A DNA stretch of 64,000 nt. It comes from Patulibacter americanus DSM 16676 (GTDB lineage Bacteria > Actinomycetota > Thermoleophilia > Solirubrobacterales > Solirubrobacteraceae). This document shows, piece after piece, positions 42,208 through 50,753 of this stretch. The DNA lies in assembly GCF_000420025.1 (NCBI RefSeq), contig NZ_ATUD01000001.1:682001-746000 (forward strand). The letters run 5' to 3'. The notes beneath the pieces are model-generated. The model made no database searches and was not told the origin of the DNA. It saw nothing but the letters and a program-made list of their open reading frames with translations. Each line of letters opens with the position of its first letter. Position 1 is the stretch's first letter. Made by a program: the position numbers and the translations under genes.

Positions 42208-42875
42208 GCGCCCCGGGCGGTCCCGGGCTGCCGCCCGGCGTGGCCGTCCACCGCGCGCTGGCCACCGAGCCCGACGAGGCGGTGCTCGCGCTCCTGGACG
42301 AGGCGGAGCGCGAGCGGCTGGCGCGGCTGCGGCGGCCGGCCGACCGGGCGCGCTTCGCCACGGGGCGCCGGCTGGCCCGGACGGCGCTGGGCGCGCTGCT
42401 CGGGGTGGCCCCGGCGGAGGTGCCGCTGACGGTCGGTCCTGCCGGGCGGCCGCGGGTCGCGGACGCCGCCGCGCTCGACCTCTCCGTCGCGCACGCGGGC
42501 GCGCACGTGTTCGTCGCGGTGGCGGACGGGGGCCGGCGCGTCGGCGTCGACGTGGAGGGCGGCTCCGGCGCGCCGCTCCCCGACGCCGGACTGCTCGGCG
42601 TGGTCTGCACCCCGTCGGAGCGCGCCGCCCTCGCGGGCCTGGAGCCCGGCCCGCGCCACGACGCGTTCCTCGCGCTCTGGACGCGCAAGGAGGCGGTGCT
42701 CAAGGCCGACGGCCGCGGCCTGCTCGTGGACCCCACGACGCTCGAGCTGGCGCTGGAGGACCCGCCGCGCGTGCTGGTCGCCCCCGCCGGCGTGCCCGGG
42801 CCGGACCGCCTGACGCTGCGGGACCTGGACGCCGCGCGCGGCTACCGGGCGGCGCTCGCGGTGGTCGCACCCTAG
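42204..42875 (+). CDS. Sfp-type 4'-phosphopantetheinyl transferase
   Basis: The 223-aa product has the superfamily motifs RRVGVDVEG (Mg-binding Asp/Glu, ~108) and LWTRKEAVLKADGRGL (~155), plus the upstream LSVAHAGAHVFVAV. The Sfp/EntD class (~220 aa) transfers phosphopantetheine from CoA to carrier proteins. The window contains two obvious substrates: the aryl carrier protein at 57378 and the thiolation domain of the NRPS at 57649. GTG start overlaps the FMN reductase stop. Confidence 0.9.
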   Translation: MSAPGGPGLPPGVAVHRALATEPDEAVLALLDEAERERLARLRRPADRARFATGRRLARTALGALLGVAPAEVPLTVGPAGRPRVADAAALDLSVAHAGAHVFVAVADGGRRVGVDVEGGSGAPLPDAGLLGVVCTPSERAALAGLEPGPRHDAFLALWTRKEAVLKADGRGLLVDPTTLELALEDPPRVLVAPAGVPGPDRLTLRDLDAARGYRAALAVVAP

Positions 42876-43143
42876 GGGCGCGGCGGCGGGACGGCGAGGC
42901 GTCGCGTCGCGTGCCTGCCCGCCCGCGGATCCCGCCGGTCGACGACGCCGACGGTCTGCCGGTCGCCGCTCGCTCAGCGCCCCGCCTCCCCTCGGCTGAT
43001 GGCACGCCGCCGGCCTCCCGGGACCCGCGGCGCACGCAGGACGCATTCCCGGTCTGCGGCGAGGCATGCACGGCGGCCCGCGGAGCCGACGGATGAGGCG
43101 CCGCGGTGAACCACGCGTCACGGTCGCCGGCGACGGGCCCGAA

Positions 43144-43671
43144 CTAGGACGCCGGCGCGTCGGCCTCGCGCCGCGCGCGCGTGCGCCGCACCCGCACCAC
43201 CCACGCCCCGAGCAGCAGGAGGAGCACCCCGCTCCCCGCCAGCAGCCCCGTCGGCGGCCCACCGTCCTCCGGAACCGGGTCGACGGTCACCTGCCCCGTC
43301 CCCCGCGGGCCCGCGATGTCGACCACGACTCGCTGACGGCCCACGGTGTAGGCGTCGCCCACGGGCACGATGGCCTCGTAGCCGCCCCCGATCCGACGCA
43401 CGGGCGGACGCAGCGTGCGCCCGTCGACGGTGACCGCGGTGCGGACCGTCGCGTCGGTGATCGGCGTGTTCGTCTCGACGCCCGACAGGTAGACGGTCAC
43501 GTCGATCGCGGGCCGCTCCCCCGGACGGACGAGGGGCGCCGCCATCACCTGCGTGCGGTAGGGCCCCGCCACGGCGCTGCCGAGGAGGATCCCGCCGTGG
43601 GCCACCGCGCCGGCCGGGACGGCGACGAGAAGCGCCAGCGCGACGAGGGGCGGCCCCGACCGGCGCCTCAC
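43144..43671 (-). CDS. CopC/YtkA-like secreted protein with C-terminal membrane anchor
   Basis: The 175-aa product has a signal peptide predicted to cleave after AVA, leaving His as the mature N-terminal residue (HGGILLGS), a feature of CopC-type copper proteins. A beta-sandwich region (RPAIDVTVYLSGVETNTPIT, GGYEAIVPVGDAYTVG) resembles YtkA/FixH-like domains. A C-terminal helix and basic tail anchor it. GTG overlaps the stop of the DyP-like gene. A metal-handling role is inferred from operon partners. Confidence 0.6.
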   Translation of the reverse strand: MRRRSGPPLVALALLVAVPAGAVAHGGILLGSAVAGPYRTQVMAAPLVRPGERPAIDVTVYLSGVETNTPITDATVRTAVTVDGRTLRPPVRRIGGGYEAIVPVGDAYTVGRQRVVVDIAGPRGTGQVTVDPVPEDGGPPTGLLAGSGVLLLLLGAWVVRVRRTRARREADAPAS

Positions 43672-44960
43672 GCCGACCACCCCGCCAGGCCCGGGCAGAT
43701 CCGCTGCGGCCGCGGCGGCAGCAGGTAGTTGCCCCGTGCGGTGACGGTGATCCACTCGTTGATGCCGTTGTTGACCTGCGCGCCGACGCCCGCGCCCTCG
43801 TTCGTCACGCGGGCGGCGTTCATCGCCTCGCGCGTGGCCTCGAAGTCGGCGATCGACCGCCCCAGCGCCACGAAGTGCACCTGGGCGGCGTCGCCGTCGG
43901 CGCTGTCGAAGTCGCGTCGCAGGATCCGCGGGCGGCCGTTCCGGCGGACGCCGGCCATCGACTCCGCGTGGCCGACCACCCCGTGGCGACGGGCGACGGC
44001 AGCGAGGTCGCGCGCCGGGTTGTCGAGGCCCCGCGGGTGGCGGTCGACGTCGGCGGGCGTGCGGTCGGCGGCGAACATCCGGCGCACCCGTCCTGCCTCG
44101 TCGACGCCGTGGTACCAGGTGTCCAGGGTCAGGTCCATCGCCGAGACGTGCATCGTCGTCCCGCCCGCCCACGGACCGTCGGCGATCGTCACGTCGTCCT
44201 CTGTCGCCTGGTTGCGCCGCAGCCCGGAGCGGAACCCCATGTAGAGCGGGGCCTCGCGCGCGATGGGGCGGTCCGTCGGCAGGCCGACGGTGCCCGGCTG
44301 GTGACGCCGCGGCAGGCCCGCACCGACGAACCCCGTCCGCCGAGCCTGCACGCGGAGCAGCCCGGAGAGGGAGACGTCGCCCGCACCGGGCAGCGTGGCG
44401 CCGGCGAACAGCGCCCGCTCCACGCGGTCCAGCAGCGCCTCGTCGTCCGCGGCCAGGTGGACGACGACGTGGTCGTCGAGCCGGGGTGCCTCGGTCGGGG
44501 CCAGCGCACGGGGTGCCGGGACCGGCGAGGCGACCCCGATGCGACGGAACCACGCAGGCCCCCAGCCCACCGTCACGAGCACGCCGTCCGGCCCGCGGGG
44601 GACCGCGCGCTCGAGGCGGCGGAGGGCCGCCTCGGCCGCGTGGGCACGCGCGGGTGTCGGCTCGGCCGCCAGGTCGCAGAGCACGAGGCGATGGAACCGC
44701 GGGGCGAGCACGTTGCCGTCGGCGTCGCGGCGCAGGACGGCGTCCCACGCGTGCTGGCGCACGTCGGAGGTCACGGCCGGAGGCAGCGGGGCGAGGGGGC
44801 GACCGTCCGCTCCTCCGCGGCCGTGAGCCCCGCCGACGGCCGGGTCGCCATCGGCCGCCCCGCCCCCGTCCGTCCCGCCGCCCGCCGCGACGGCTGCCCC
44901 GACGCCCGCGGCGCCGGCGGTCAGGCCGCCGAGGAGCAGCCGGCGTCGGGTGATCCTCAT
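43668..44960 (-). CDS. Tat-exported DyP-type peroxidase homologue
   Basis: The 430-aa product starts MRITRRRLLLGG, a twin-arginine signal. The body follows the DyP fold: GFRSG at ~245 (family GFxDG), GGTTMHVSAMDLTLDTWY, a candidate proximal heme His in VVGHAESM (~325), and RILRRDFDS. The distal catalytic Asp of the DyP GxxDG motif appears replaced by Ser, so peroxidase chemistry may be altered. EfeB-like DyP proteins take part in ferrous iron uptake. Its neighbours here (P19-like lipoprotein, PepSY protein) fit an iron or copper uptake system. Overlaps both neighbours by four bases. Confidence 0.7.
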   Translation of the reverse strand: MRITRRRLLLGGLTAGAAGVGAAVAAGGGTDGGGAADGDPAVGGAHGRGGADGRPLAPLPPAVTSDVRQHAWDAVLRRDADGNVLAPRFHRLVLCDLAAEPTPARAHAAEAALRRLERAVPRGPDGVLVTVGWGPAWFRRIGVASPVPAPRALAPTEAPRLDDHVVVHLAADDEALLDRVERALFAGATLPGAGDVSLSGLLRVQARRTGFVGAGLPRRHQPGTVGLPTDRPIAREAPLYMGFRSGLRRNQATEDDVTIADGPWAGGTTMHVSAMDLTLDTWYHGVDEAGRVRRMFAADRTPADVDRHPRGLDNPARDLAAVARRHGVVGHAESMAGVRRNGRPRILRRDFDSADGDAAQVHFVALGRSIADFEATREAMNAARVTNEGAGVGAQVNNGINEWITVTARGNYLLPPRPQRICPGLAGWSA

Positions 44961-45628
44961 CGCGCCGCGTCCTCCCACGTGAACGGGATCTCGGCGCGGA
45001 CGGTCGTGGTCCATCGCTGCGCGACGTCGCCGTGGCGCCCGATCATCGGCGGCCCGACGACGAGCTGCGCGACGTACCTCCCGGCCTTCGGGATCGTCAC
45101 GTTGTCGCCGTAGTGCATCCCCATCCCCATGCCGAACATGGGGTACTGCGGACCGGACGAGACGACCTTGCCCGCCGCGTCGACGACCCGCAGGGTGATC
45201 GTGGCGTCCGGCAGCCGCTCGCCCGTCTCGACGTCGGAGAGCATCAGCATGAGATGCGCGTTCTCGCCCTTTCGCGGCCGGTGGGTGACGAACCGCCCGC
45301 CCTCGGGGACGGTGAACGTCGTCGCGTCGGAGGCGTCGAGCTCGATCTTGCGATCCCCCGCCGTCGCGGAGCCGAGGCGCCGCATCTGCATCGTGGCGGC
45401 GTGCGCCTGCTGGTCGGCCTTCGACGGAGCGGCGGCCGCGGGCTCGCCGGTCGCGCCGTGGTCGGCGTGCCCGTCGCCGTGCGCCGTGGCCGTGGTGCCG
45501 GAGGCCGACACGCGGGCGTCGTCCTCGCCCCCGCCGCAGCCGGCCAGGACGCCGGCGAGGGCGAGGGTCGCCGCGGCGGCCAGGGCGGTGGCGCGGGAGC
45601 CGGAGGAGGTGCGGGTGCGGGGGGTCAT
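44957..45628 (-). CDS. P19/Tp34-like periplasmic metal-binding lipoprotein
   Basis: The 223-aa product has a lipobox (LAGVLAGCGGG), a His-rich linker (AHGDGHADHG) and a beta-sandwich domain with HLMLMLSDVETGERLPDATI and PMFGMGMGMHYGDNVTIP. The Met/His-rich PMxGM..HYG.N pattern matches the P19/Tp34 iron-transport family, which binds Cu and Fe in dimer interfaces. It is followed by the DyP homologue (ATGA overlap). Best reading: extracytoplasmic Fe/Cu-binding subunit of an uptake system. Confidence 0.75.
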   Translation of the reverse strand: MTPRTRTSSGSRATALAAAATLALAGVLAGCGGGEDDARVSASGTTATAHGDGHADHGATGEPAAAAPSKADQQAHAATMQMRRLGSATAGDRKIELDASDATTFTVPEGGRFVTHRPRKGENAHLMLMLSDVETGERLPDATITLRVVDAAGKVVSSGPQYPMFGMGMGMHYGDNVTIPKAGRYVAQLVVGPPMIGRHGDVAQRWTTTVRAEIPFTWEDAAR

Positions 45629-47112
45629 CGGGGGTCCTTCGTGTCGGAGGGGGAGGTGGCGACGGCGGGCCGGGCGCGGCGGCGCCACAGGCCGATCAGG
45701 CCGTCGAGGAAGAGGAACGCGGCCAGGGTCACGCCGAGGGGCGGGATCGCCCAGCCGACGGCGACGGTCACCAGCGCGAGGGGGACGAGGGTCGGCCACG
45801 GCAGGTGGCGCCACGCCCCGCGGGGCATGGGCCGGCCGACCGACAGGCGCGATCCGCGCTTGGGCCGGCGCTGCCACCACATGCGGTAGCCCAGGAACAC
45901 CAGGGCGAGCAGCCCGACCGCCAGGGCCGCGAGCACGAGCTGGTTGGCCAGGCCGAAGAGCAGGCCCATGTGGGCGTCGACGCCCCACTCCGTCAGCTTG
46001 GCCCCGATCGGCCAGTCCTGAAAGCGCGAGACGTCCGTCGTGCGCACGCCGGTCGCGTTCACGGCGACGGCGTCCTGGCGCACGGGCCAGCGGCGGTGGA
46101 CCTCCTGGACCGTCCAGCCCGCGCCGTCCTGGGCGGGCGGGGTCACCTCGAGCGGCGCCACGAGCCCGGAGCGTCCGGCGGTGCGCACGGCGTCGTCGAT
46201 CGCGGAGAGGCGCTCGGGCTCGCCCGCGCTCGTGGCGCCGGAGTCCCCACCGCCGTGGCCCGCGTGTCCGGCGTGCTCGTCGACCGGGGCGCCCGCGTCG
46301 ACCCGCGGCGTCTGCCAGGACACGGCGTCGCGCAGGGCGCTCACGCGCTCACCCGTGTGCTTCGACCACGTCAGCCCGGTCGCCGAGAGGCCGACGAGCC
46401 CCACCGCGGCGACGATCCCCACGAGCGCGTGGCGGCTGACGGTGCGCCGGCGCGTGCCCTTCGGCGCGGGCGCGGCGGGCCCGGCGCGCCGGCGGGCGTC
46501 ACGCCTGCGGCGCGCCCAGAGCAGCACCCCGCCCAGCACGACGACCCACAGCCACGCCGCCGCGGTCTCACTGTAGAGCCGGCCGGTCTCGCCCAGGTGG
46601 AGGTGGCGGTGCAGGCCGTCGATCCACGCGCGGACCGGCAGCCACTCGCCGAAGGTCTGCAGCGCGCCGCGCACCTCGCCGCGGTAGGGGTCGACGAAGA
46701 CCGTGCGCTGATAGCCGTCGGGCAGGCCCGCCACGTCGAGGGTCACGCGCGTGGTGGCGTCGGGCTTCGGTGCCGGGCGCACGCTCGCGACGGTGCCCTC
46801 GGGGTGCGCGGCCCGGGCGATCCGGACCTGGTCGATCAGGGGCAGGGTCCGGGCACCCGGCGGCGCGTCGACGTGCAGCTCGTGGCGGTGCACGAGCGGT
46901 TCGATCTGCGGGGTCGCGGTGTAGAGCAGCCCCGTCACGCTCGCGATCACGAGCAGCGGCGCGACGAGGACGCCCGCGTAGAAGTGGATCCGCAGCACCA
47001 GGGGGCGCAACGAGGTCCGCCGGGGGTGGGCCCGTCGGGCGGCCGGCGGCGGGTCGGGGTCGGCGGGGACGGGGCCCGCGGATGGGACGGGGAAGGTGGT
47101 GTCGGTGGTCAT
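45625..47112 (-). CDS. PepSY-associated membrane protein (PiuB/ferric-reductase-like)
   Basis: The 495-aa product has the PepSY-TM layout: first helix LRIHFYAGVLVAPLLVIASV with His, a PepSY-like outer domain, DGLHRHLHLGETGRLYSETA with paired His, two further helices, a His/Gly-rich loop (EHAGHAGHGGGDSG), and WGVDAHMGLLFGLANQL near the end. The intramembrane His suggest heme-mediated electron transfer, as in iron-regulated PiuB-like reductases. It is the first gene of the operon with the P19-like, DyP-like and CopC-like proteins. ATG overlap with the next gene. Confidence 0.8.
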   Translation of the reverse strand: MTTDTTFPVPSAGPVPADPDPPPAARRAHPRRTSLRPLVLRIHFYAGVLVAPLLVIASVTGLLYTATPQIEPLVHRHELHVDAPPGARTLPLIDQVRIARAAHPEGTVASVRPAPKPDATTRVTLDVAGLPDGYQRTVFVDPYRGEVRGALQTFGEWLPVRAWIDGLHRHLHLGETGRLYSETAAAWLWVVVLGGVLLWARRRRDARRRAGPAAPAPKGTRRRTVSRHALVGIVAAVGLVGLSATGLTWSKHTGERVSALRDAVSWQTPRVDAGAPVDEHAGHAGHGGGDSGATSAGEPERLSAIDDAVRTAGRSGLVAPLEVTPPAQDGAGWTVQEVHRRWPVRQDAVAVNATGVRTTDVSRFQDWPIGAKLTEWGVDAHMGLLFGLANQLVLAALAVGLLALVFLGYRMWWQRRPKRGSRLSVGRPMPRGAWRHLPWPTLVPLALVTVAVGWAIPPLGVTLAAFLFLDGLIGLWRRRARPAVATSPSDTKDPR

Positions 47113-47466
47113 GCTCTGGCGGGTCTCGGTGGACGGACGAGGACGCGGCGGATCCACGGGCCGACCGGGCACGCAGCGATGCGACCGGTAACGCGGGCTC
47201 GACGCCCGCGACCGTCGCGGCCCACCCCGCGGGATCGCGGAGGGGCGCGGACGGACGCGGAGCGCCCTCGGGGAGGTGACGGGCGCCCGCCGACCCGGGC
47301 CGCCGGGAAGGGCGGATCGGGACGACCCCGGCCACCGTCGTGGGACGGACCGGGTGCGGGCGGGCACGGGCGCACCCGTCCGTCACGGGGTCGGACGCGT
47401 CAGCGGGCGGACGCGGCGGGGCCGCGCGCCCACGGGCACGCCCGGACCGTCACCGGACCGGCAGCG
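47113..47466. other. Leader region of the PepSY operon; no gene seen
   Basis: About 350 very GC-rich bases lie between the PepSY start and the end of the next minus-strand gene. Several short hairpins are visible on the minus strand (for example GCGGGC-gtcga-GCCCGC at about 47186-47205), so a structured leader is possible. I looked for cobalamin and other riboswitch cores and could not match one. Confidence 0.35.
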
Positions 47467-47787
47467 TCAGCGTGCGAGGGCGACCGCGGGCGGCGGCCGC
47501 ATGGCGAGCGCGAAGGCCCGCGAGATGCCCGAGGGGCGTGCGACGTCGGGCAGCGCGGGGCGCGGTGCGCGTCCCGGGGCCCGGACGCGTCGGGCACGCC
47601 ACCGCCGGTCGCGGGCGCGGGCCAGCGCCTCCTCGCCGGGGAACACCCCGACGACGAGCACGAGCAGCAGGAGCAGCGCCGGCCCGAGGACGAGCGCCGT
47701 CTCCGGCGCGGTGAGGACCGCGACCCCGAACGCGCAGAGGACCGCGACCGCGGCGCACCAGCGCGAGAGGAGGGATCCGGACGACAC
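47467..47787 (-). CDS. Small two-helix membrane protein (106 aa)
   Basis: GTG 47787 opens a 106-aa product with two adjacent hydrophobic segments (WCAAVAVLCAFGVAVLTA and LVLGPALLLLLVLVVGVFP) separated by a short turn (PET). An Arg-rich cytoplasmic tail (RARDRRWRARRVRAPGRAPR) follows. No family recognised. It is divergent from the aminotransferase gene. Confidence 0.55.
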   Translation of the reverse strand: MSSGSLLSRWCAAVAVLCAFGVAVLTAPETALVLGPALLLLLVLVVGVFPGEEALARARDRRWRARRVRAPGRAPRPALPDVARPSGISRAFALAMRPPPAVALAR

Positions 47788-47836
47788 CGCGGGCGACTCT
47801 AGCCGACGGTGTGGCGGTCGCGCTAGCGTCGTCCGG

Positions 47837-49000
47837 GTGCCTTTCCCCGCCGTCGACCTGTCCGTCCCCGGCCTCGAGGAGCTCGGCCGGCGACGCAGCG
47901 CCAAGTGGGCGGGGGTCGCGCCCGGGGTGCTCTCGTCGACCATCGCCGAGACGGACTTCCCGATCCCGGAGCCCGTCGCCGAGGCGCTGCACGCGGCGAT
48001 CCGCGAGGACGACCTGGGCTACGTGCCGTCCCGGCCCGCAGGGCTCGGCGAGGCGTTCGCGGGATTCGCGCAGCGGCGTTGGGACTGGGAGGTCGACCCG
48101 GGTCACGTGCGGGTGCTGCCCGACGTGATGGACGGCCTGATCGAGCTCCGCCGCCTGCTCGCCGGGTCCGGCGGCCTGGTGGGGTTCGCGGACCCGGCGT
48201 ACCCACCGTTCCACCGCGTGCTGCCGCAGGCGGGGGTCGCGGTGCGGCCGCTGCCGCTGGCGGGTGAGAGCACAGAGGATCCGTGGGCGCTCGACCTCGA
48301 CGCGCTTGACGCCGCCCTGGCCGACGGGCTGCGGGTGCTCGTCCTCGCCAACCCGCACAACCCGACGGGACGCGCTCTGCCCGTCGCCGAGCTCGCGGCG
48401 ATCGCCGAGCGCTGCGCTGCCGCGGGCGCGTGGGTGCTGGCGGACGAGATCCACGGCCCGCTCGTGCTCCCGGGCGCCACGCACGTCCCCTGGCTGACGG
48501 TCTCGGACGCCGCCCGGGAGTGCGGGGTCGTCCTGACCTCGGCGTCGAAAGCGTTCAACCTGGCCGGCCTGAAGGCGGCGCTGATGGTCACCGCGCCGGG
48601 GGCGGCGCGCGACGCGGTCGCCGCGCTGCCTGACCGGGCCAACCGCGCCGGGCTGCTCGGCGTCGTCGGGGCCCGAGCCGCGTTCGAACACGGCGACGCG
48701 TACCTCGACGCCCTCCTCGCGCAGCTCGACCACAACCGCACGCTCCTGGGCGAGCGGCTCGCGGCCGAGGTGCCGGCGGCACGCTGGACCCCGCCGGACG
48801 CGACGTACCTCGCGTGGCTCGACCTGCGGGATCTGGGGCTGGGCGACCACCCCGCCGCCGTGCTGCACCGCCGGGGCCGGGTCGCCCTGAGCCCCGGGCG
48901 CCACTACGGCGCGCCGGGGGCCGGATGGGCGCGGCTCAACTTCGGCACGAGCCCCGATCTGGTGGAGGAGACGGTGCGACGGATGGCGGCGGCGCTCTGA
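47837..49000 (+). CDS. MalY/PatB-type PLP-dependent aminotransferase (C-S lyase-like)
   Basis: The 387-aa product (GTG start) has the class I/II fold and MalY/PatB features: WAGVAPGVLSSTIAETDFPI at the N-terminus, LANPHNPTGRAL, the PLP Asp in VLADEIHGPLV, and the Schiff-base Lys in TSASKAFNLAGLK. Members are cystathionine beta-lyases or carbon-sulfur lyases. The gene stands alone, convergent with the Lrp regulator. Confidence 0.85.
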   Translation: MPFPAVDLSVPGLEELGRRRSAKWAGVAPGVLSSTIAETDFPIPEPVAEALHAAIREDDLGYVPSRPAGLGEAFAGFAQRRWDWEVDPGHVRVLPDVMDGLIELRRLLAGSGGLVGFADPAYPPFHRVLPQAGVAVRPLPLAGESTEDPWALDLDALDAALADGLRVLVLANPHNPTGRALPVAELAAIAERCAAAGAWVLADEIHGPLVLPGATHVPWLTVSDAARECGVVLTSASKAFNLAGLKAALMVTAPGAARDAVAALPDRANRAGLLGVVGARAAFEHGDAYLDALLAQLDHNRTLLGERLAAEVPAARWTPPDATYLAWLDLRDLGLGDHPAAVLHRRGRVALSPGRHYGAPGAGWARLNFGTSPDLVEETVRRMAAAL

Positions 49001-49007
49001 CGGTCCC

Positions 49008-49496
49008 CTACCGCGCCCCGCGGACCGGCACCCCCGCCGTCGGCCCCGTCTCGGACGGCCGCTCGTGCTTGACGACCTTCATCGTCAAGTGCGAGTCGAC
49101 CTTCGCGATGCCCGGGATCGCCGTCAGCTTGTCCGTGGCGAAGCGCTCGTAGGCGTCGAGGTCGGCCGTGCCGACGCGCATCACGTAGTCGGGCAGGCCG
49201 AACATCTTGCGCAGCTCGAGGACCTCGGGGAACGCGCTGGCGCTGCGCTCGAACGCCGTCGCCGAGTCGCGGTCCTTGCGCTCGAGCTCCACGGAGACCA
49301 TGACCTCGAACCCCCGCCCGGTCGCCCGCGGGTCGATGTGCGCGTGGTAGCCGGCAATGACGCCGTCGCCCTCGAGCCGGCGCACGCGACGCAGGCACGG
49401 GGCCGGGGTCAGCCCCACGCGGGCGGCCAGCTCGACGTTCGAGAGCCGGCCGTCGCGGCGCAGCTCCTCGACTATTGCCCAATCGGTCGCGTCCAC
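49008..49496 (-). CDS. Lrp/AsnC-family transcriptional regulator
   Basis: From GTG 49496 the product is 162 aa, typical for Lrp: helix-turn-helix (VDATDWAIVEELRRDGRLSN, VELAARVGLTPAPCLRRVRR), then the RAM effector domain (GYHAHIDPRATGRGFEVMVS, ...FGLPDYVMRVGTADLDAYE). In-frame starts at 49514 and 49547 would extend it and cannot be excluded. It is divergent from a LysE-type exporter, the classic Lrp/LysE arrangement in which the regulator senses an amino acid and induces its export. Confidence 0.85.
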   Translation of the reverse strand: MDATDWAIVEELRRDGRLSNVELAARVGLTPAPCLRRVRRLEGDGVIAGYHAHIDPRATGRGFEVMVSVELERKDRDSATAFERSASAFPEVLELRKMFGLPDYVMRVGTADLDAYERFATDKLTAIPGIAKVDSHLTMKVVKHERPSETGPTAGVPVRGAR

Positions 49497-49610
49497 GCCC
49501 GAATTGTTGCGCACCAGGGTGGTTCTAGACGCCGAAGCGGCAACCATGTGGCTCGGGAACCTCCCTACCGTTGCTGTATGCCCGCCGTCGCGCCACCCAA
49601 CCGCTGAACG

Positions 49611-50231
49611 ATGGGCGACGGCGCCTCGATCTGGGTCCTCATCGGCACGATGCTCGCGCTCGTGCTCACGCCCGGGGCCGACACGGTCTACGTCGTGACG
49701 CGCGGCATCGGCGAGGGCCGACGGATCGCGCTCATCGGCAGCGTCGGCCTGTGCAGCGGCTACGTCGTCCACGCCGTGCTCGCGGCCGTCGGCGTCTCGG
49801 CCGTGATCGCGTCCTCCCACGTGGCGTTCACGACGTTGCGCTGGGTCGGCGTCGCCTACCTCGTGTACCTGGGCGTGAAGGTGCTGCGCGACCGGGAGGG
49901 GTTCGACTTCTCCGTCCCTCGGCAGCCGACGAGCGCGCGGCAGGCCGTCCGCCAGGGGATGCTGACCAGCCTGCTGAACCCCAAGGGGCTGCTGTTCTTC
50001 CTGTCGATCCTGCCCCAGTTCGTCGGCACCCACAGCGGCGTGGGCACCGTGCTCGGCCTGGGCCTGCTGCTGCCCGCGATGTGCCTGCTCGTCTACAGCG
50101 GCTGGGCGATCGCCGCGGGCACGCTCGGCGACCGCCTGGGCGACGACCCCCGCTTCGGTCGCATCCTGCGCTACGGCTGCGGGTCGATCCTCGTCGCGCT
50201 CGGCGGCGGGCTCGCGGCCGGCCACGGCTGA
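49611..50231 (+). CDS. LysE/RhtB-family amino acid exporter
   Basis: The 206-aa integral membrane protein has about six helices and the family motif LTPGADTVYVVTRGIGEGRR near the N-terminus, followed by LVYLGVKVLRDREGF and the second-half motif GMLTSLLNPKGLLFFLSILP. It exports amino acids or homologous metabolites and is probably controlled by the divergent Lrp regulator. A nine-codon ORF ends four bases before its ATG, possibly a leader. Confidence 0.9.
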   Translation: MGDGASIWVLIGTMLALVLTPGADTVYVVTRGIGEGRRIALIGSVGLCSGYVVHAVLAAVGVSAVIASSHVAFTTLRWVGVAYLVYLGVKVLRDREGFDFSVPRQPTSARQAVRQGMLTSLLNPKGLLFFLSILPQFVGTHSGVGTVLGLGLLLPAMCLLVYSGWAIAAGTLGDRLGDDPRFGRILRYGCGSILVALGGGLAAGHG

Positions 50232-50339
50232 GCGTCGCCCGCGCGCTCCGCCCCGCCTGCCCCGCTCCGCCCCGCCTGCCCCGCACCGCCGTCCCCGTAC
50301 TACGGTCCGGGGACCGTCCCCACCACCAGGAAGGCCCCG

Positions 50340-50684
50340 ATGTTCACCTTCGACCGCACCCTCCGCTACGGACTGCCCGGGCTCATGCTCGTGGTCTGCG
50401 TCGTGGTGCTGATCATCAGCCCGGACATCATCGGGCTGGAGATCGTCGGCATCGTCTTCGGTGGCGCGGCGGGCGTCGCGCTCGTCAACCACATCCAGCG
50501 CAAGGGCTTCGCGGGCGACGTCGACCGCAGCAAGGAGTCGCAGGCGCGCGACTTCTTCAACGAGTACGGGATGTGGCCCGACCAGGCGCCCCGCGAGCTC
50601 GTCGAGGAGGCCAAGGAGAACGGCATGCTGAGCAGCGGCACGTTCAAGACGCGCTCCGCCAGCGGGACCTCGCGCTACGACTGA
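50340..50684 (+). CDS. Small two-helix membrane protein (114 aa)
   Basis: AGGAAGG precedes the ATG. The product has two N-terminal hydrophobic segments (YGLPGLMLVVCVVVLIISP, IIGLEIVGIVFGGAAGVALV) and a soluble C-terminal half (FAGDVDRSKESQARDFFNEY then GMWPDQAPRELVEEAKENGM). No known family. Upstream (50241-50288) a ~19-bp G/C-rich repeat unit occurs twice. Confidence 0.7.
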   Translation: MFTFDRTLRYGLPGLMLVVCVVVLIISPDIIGLEIVGIVFGGAAGVALVNHIQRKGFAGDVDRSKESQARDFFNEYGMWPDQAPRELVEEAKENGMLSSGTFKTRSASGTSRYD

Positions 50685-50695
50685 GTGGTCTGCCG

Positions 50696-50719
50696 GCGGG
50701 GGGACGAGGCGTCCCCCGC
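50696..50719. terminator. Bidirectional hairpin between convergent genes
   Basis: GCGGGGGGACG pairs with CGTCCCCCGC around an AGG loop, one bulged G. It sits between the convergent 114-aa membrane protein and entB genes, so it may end both transcripts. Confidence 0.5.
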
Positions 50720-50753
50720 TCCCGGCCTGCTCCGTCGGTGCGCGGGCGCGCCG

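Noticed and set aside
47113..47466. Possible cobalamin or other riboswitch in the PepSY leader
   Set aside because: Hairpins are present but no recognisable conserved core (for example the cobalamin B12-box or SAM K-turn elements) could be matched.
49578..49607. Nine-codon leader ORF before the LysE exporter gene
   Set aside because: It has an ATG and stop close to the exporter start, but no ribosome-binding site and no amino-acid bias that would suggest attenuation.
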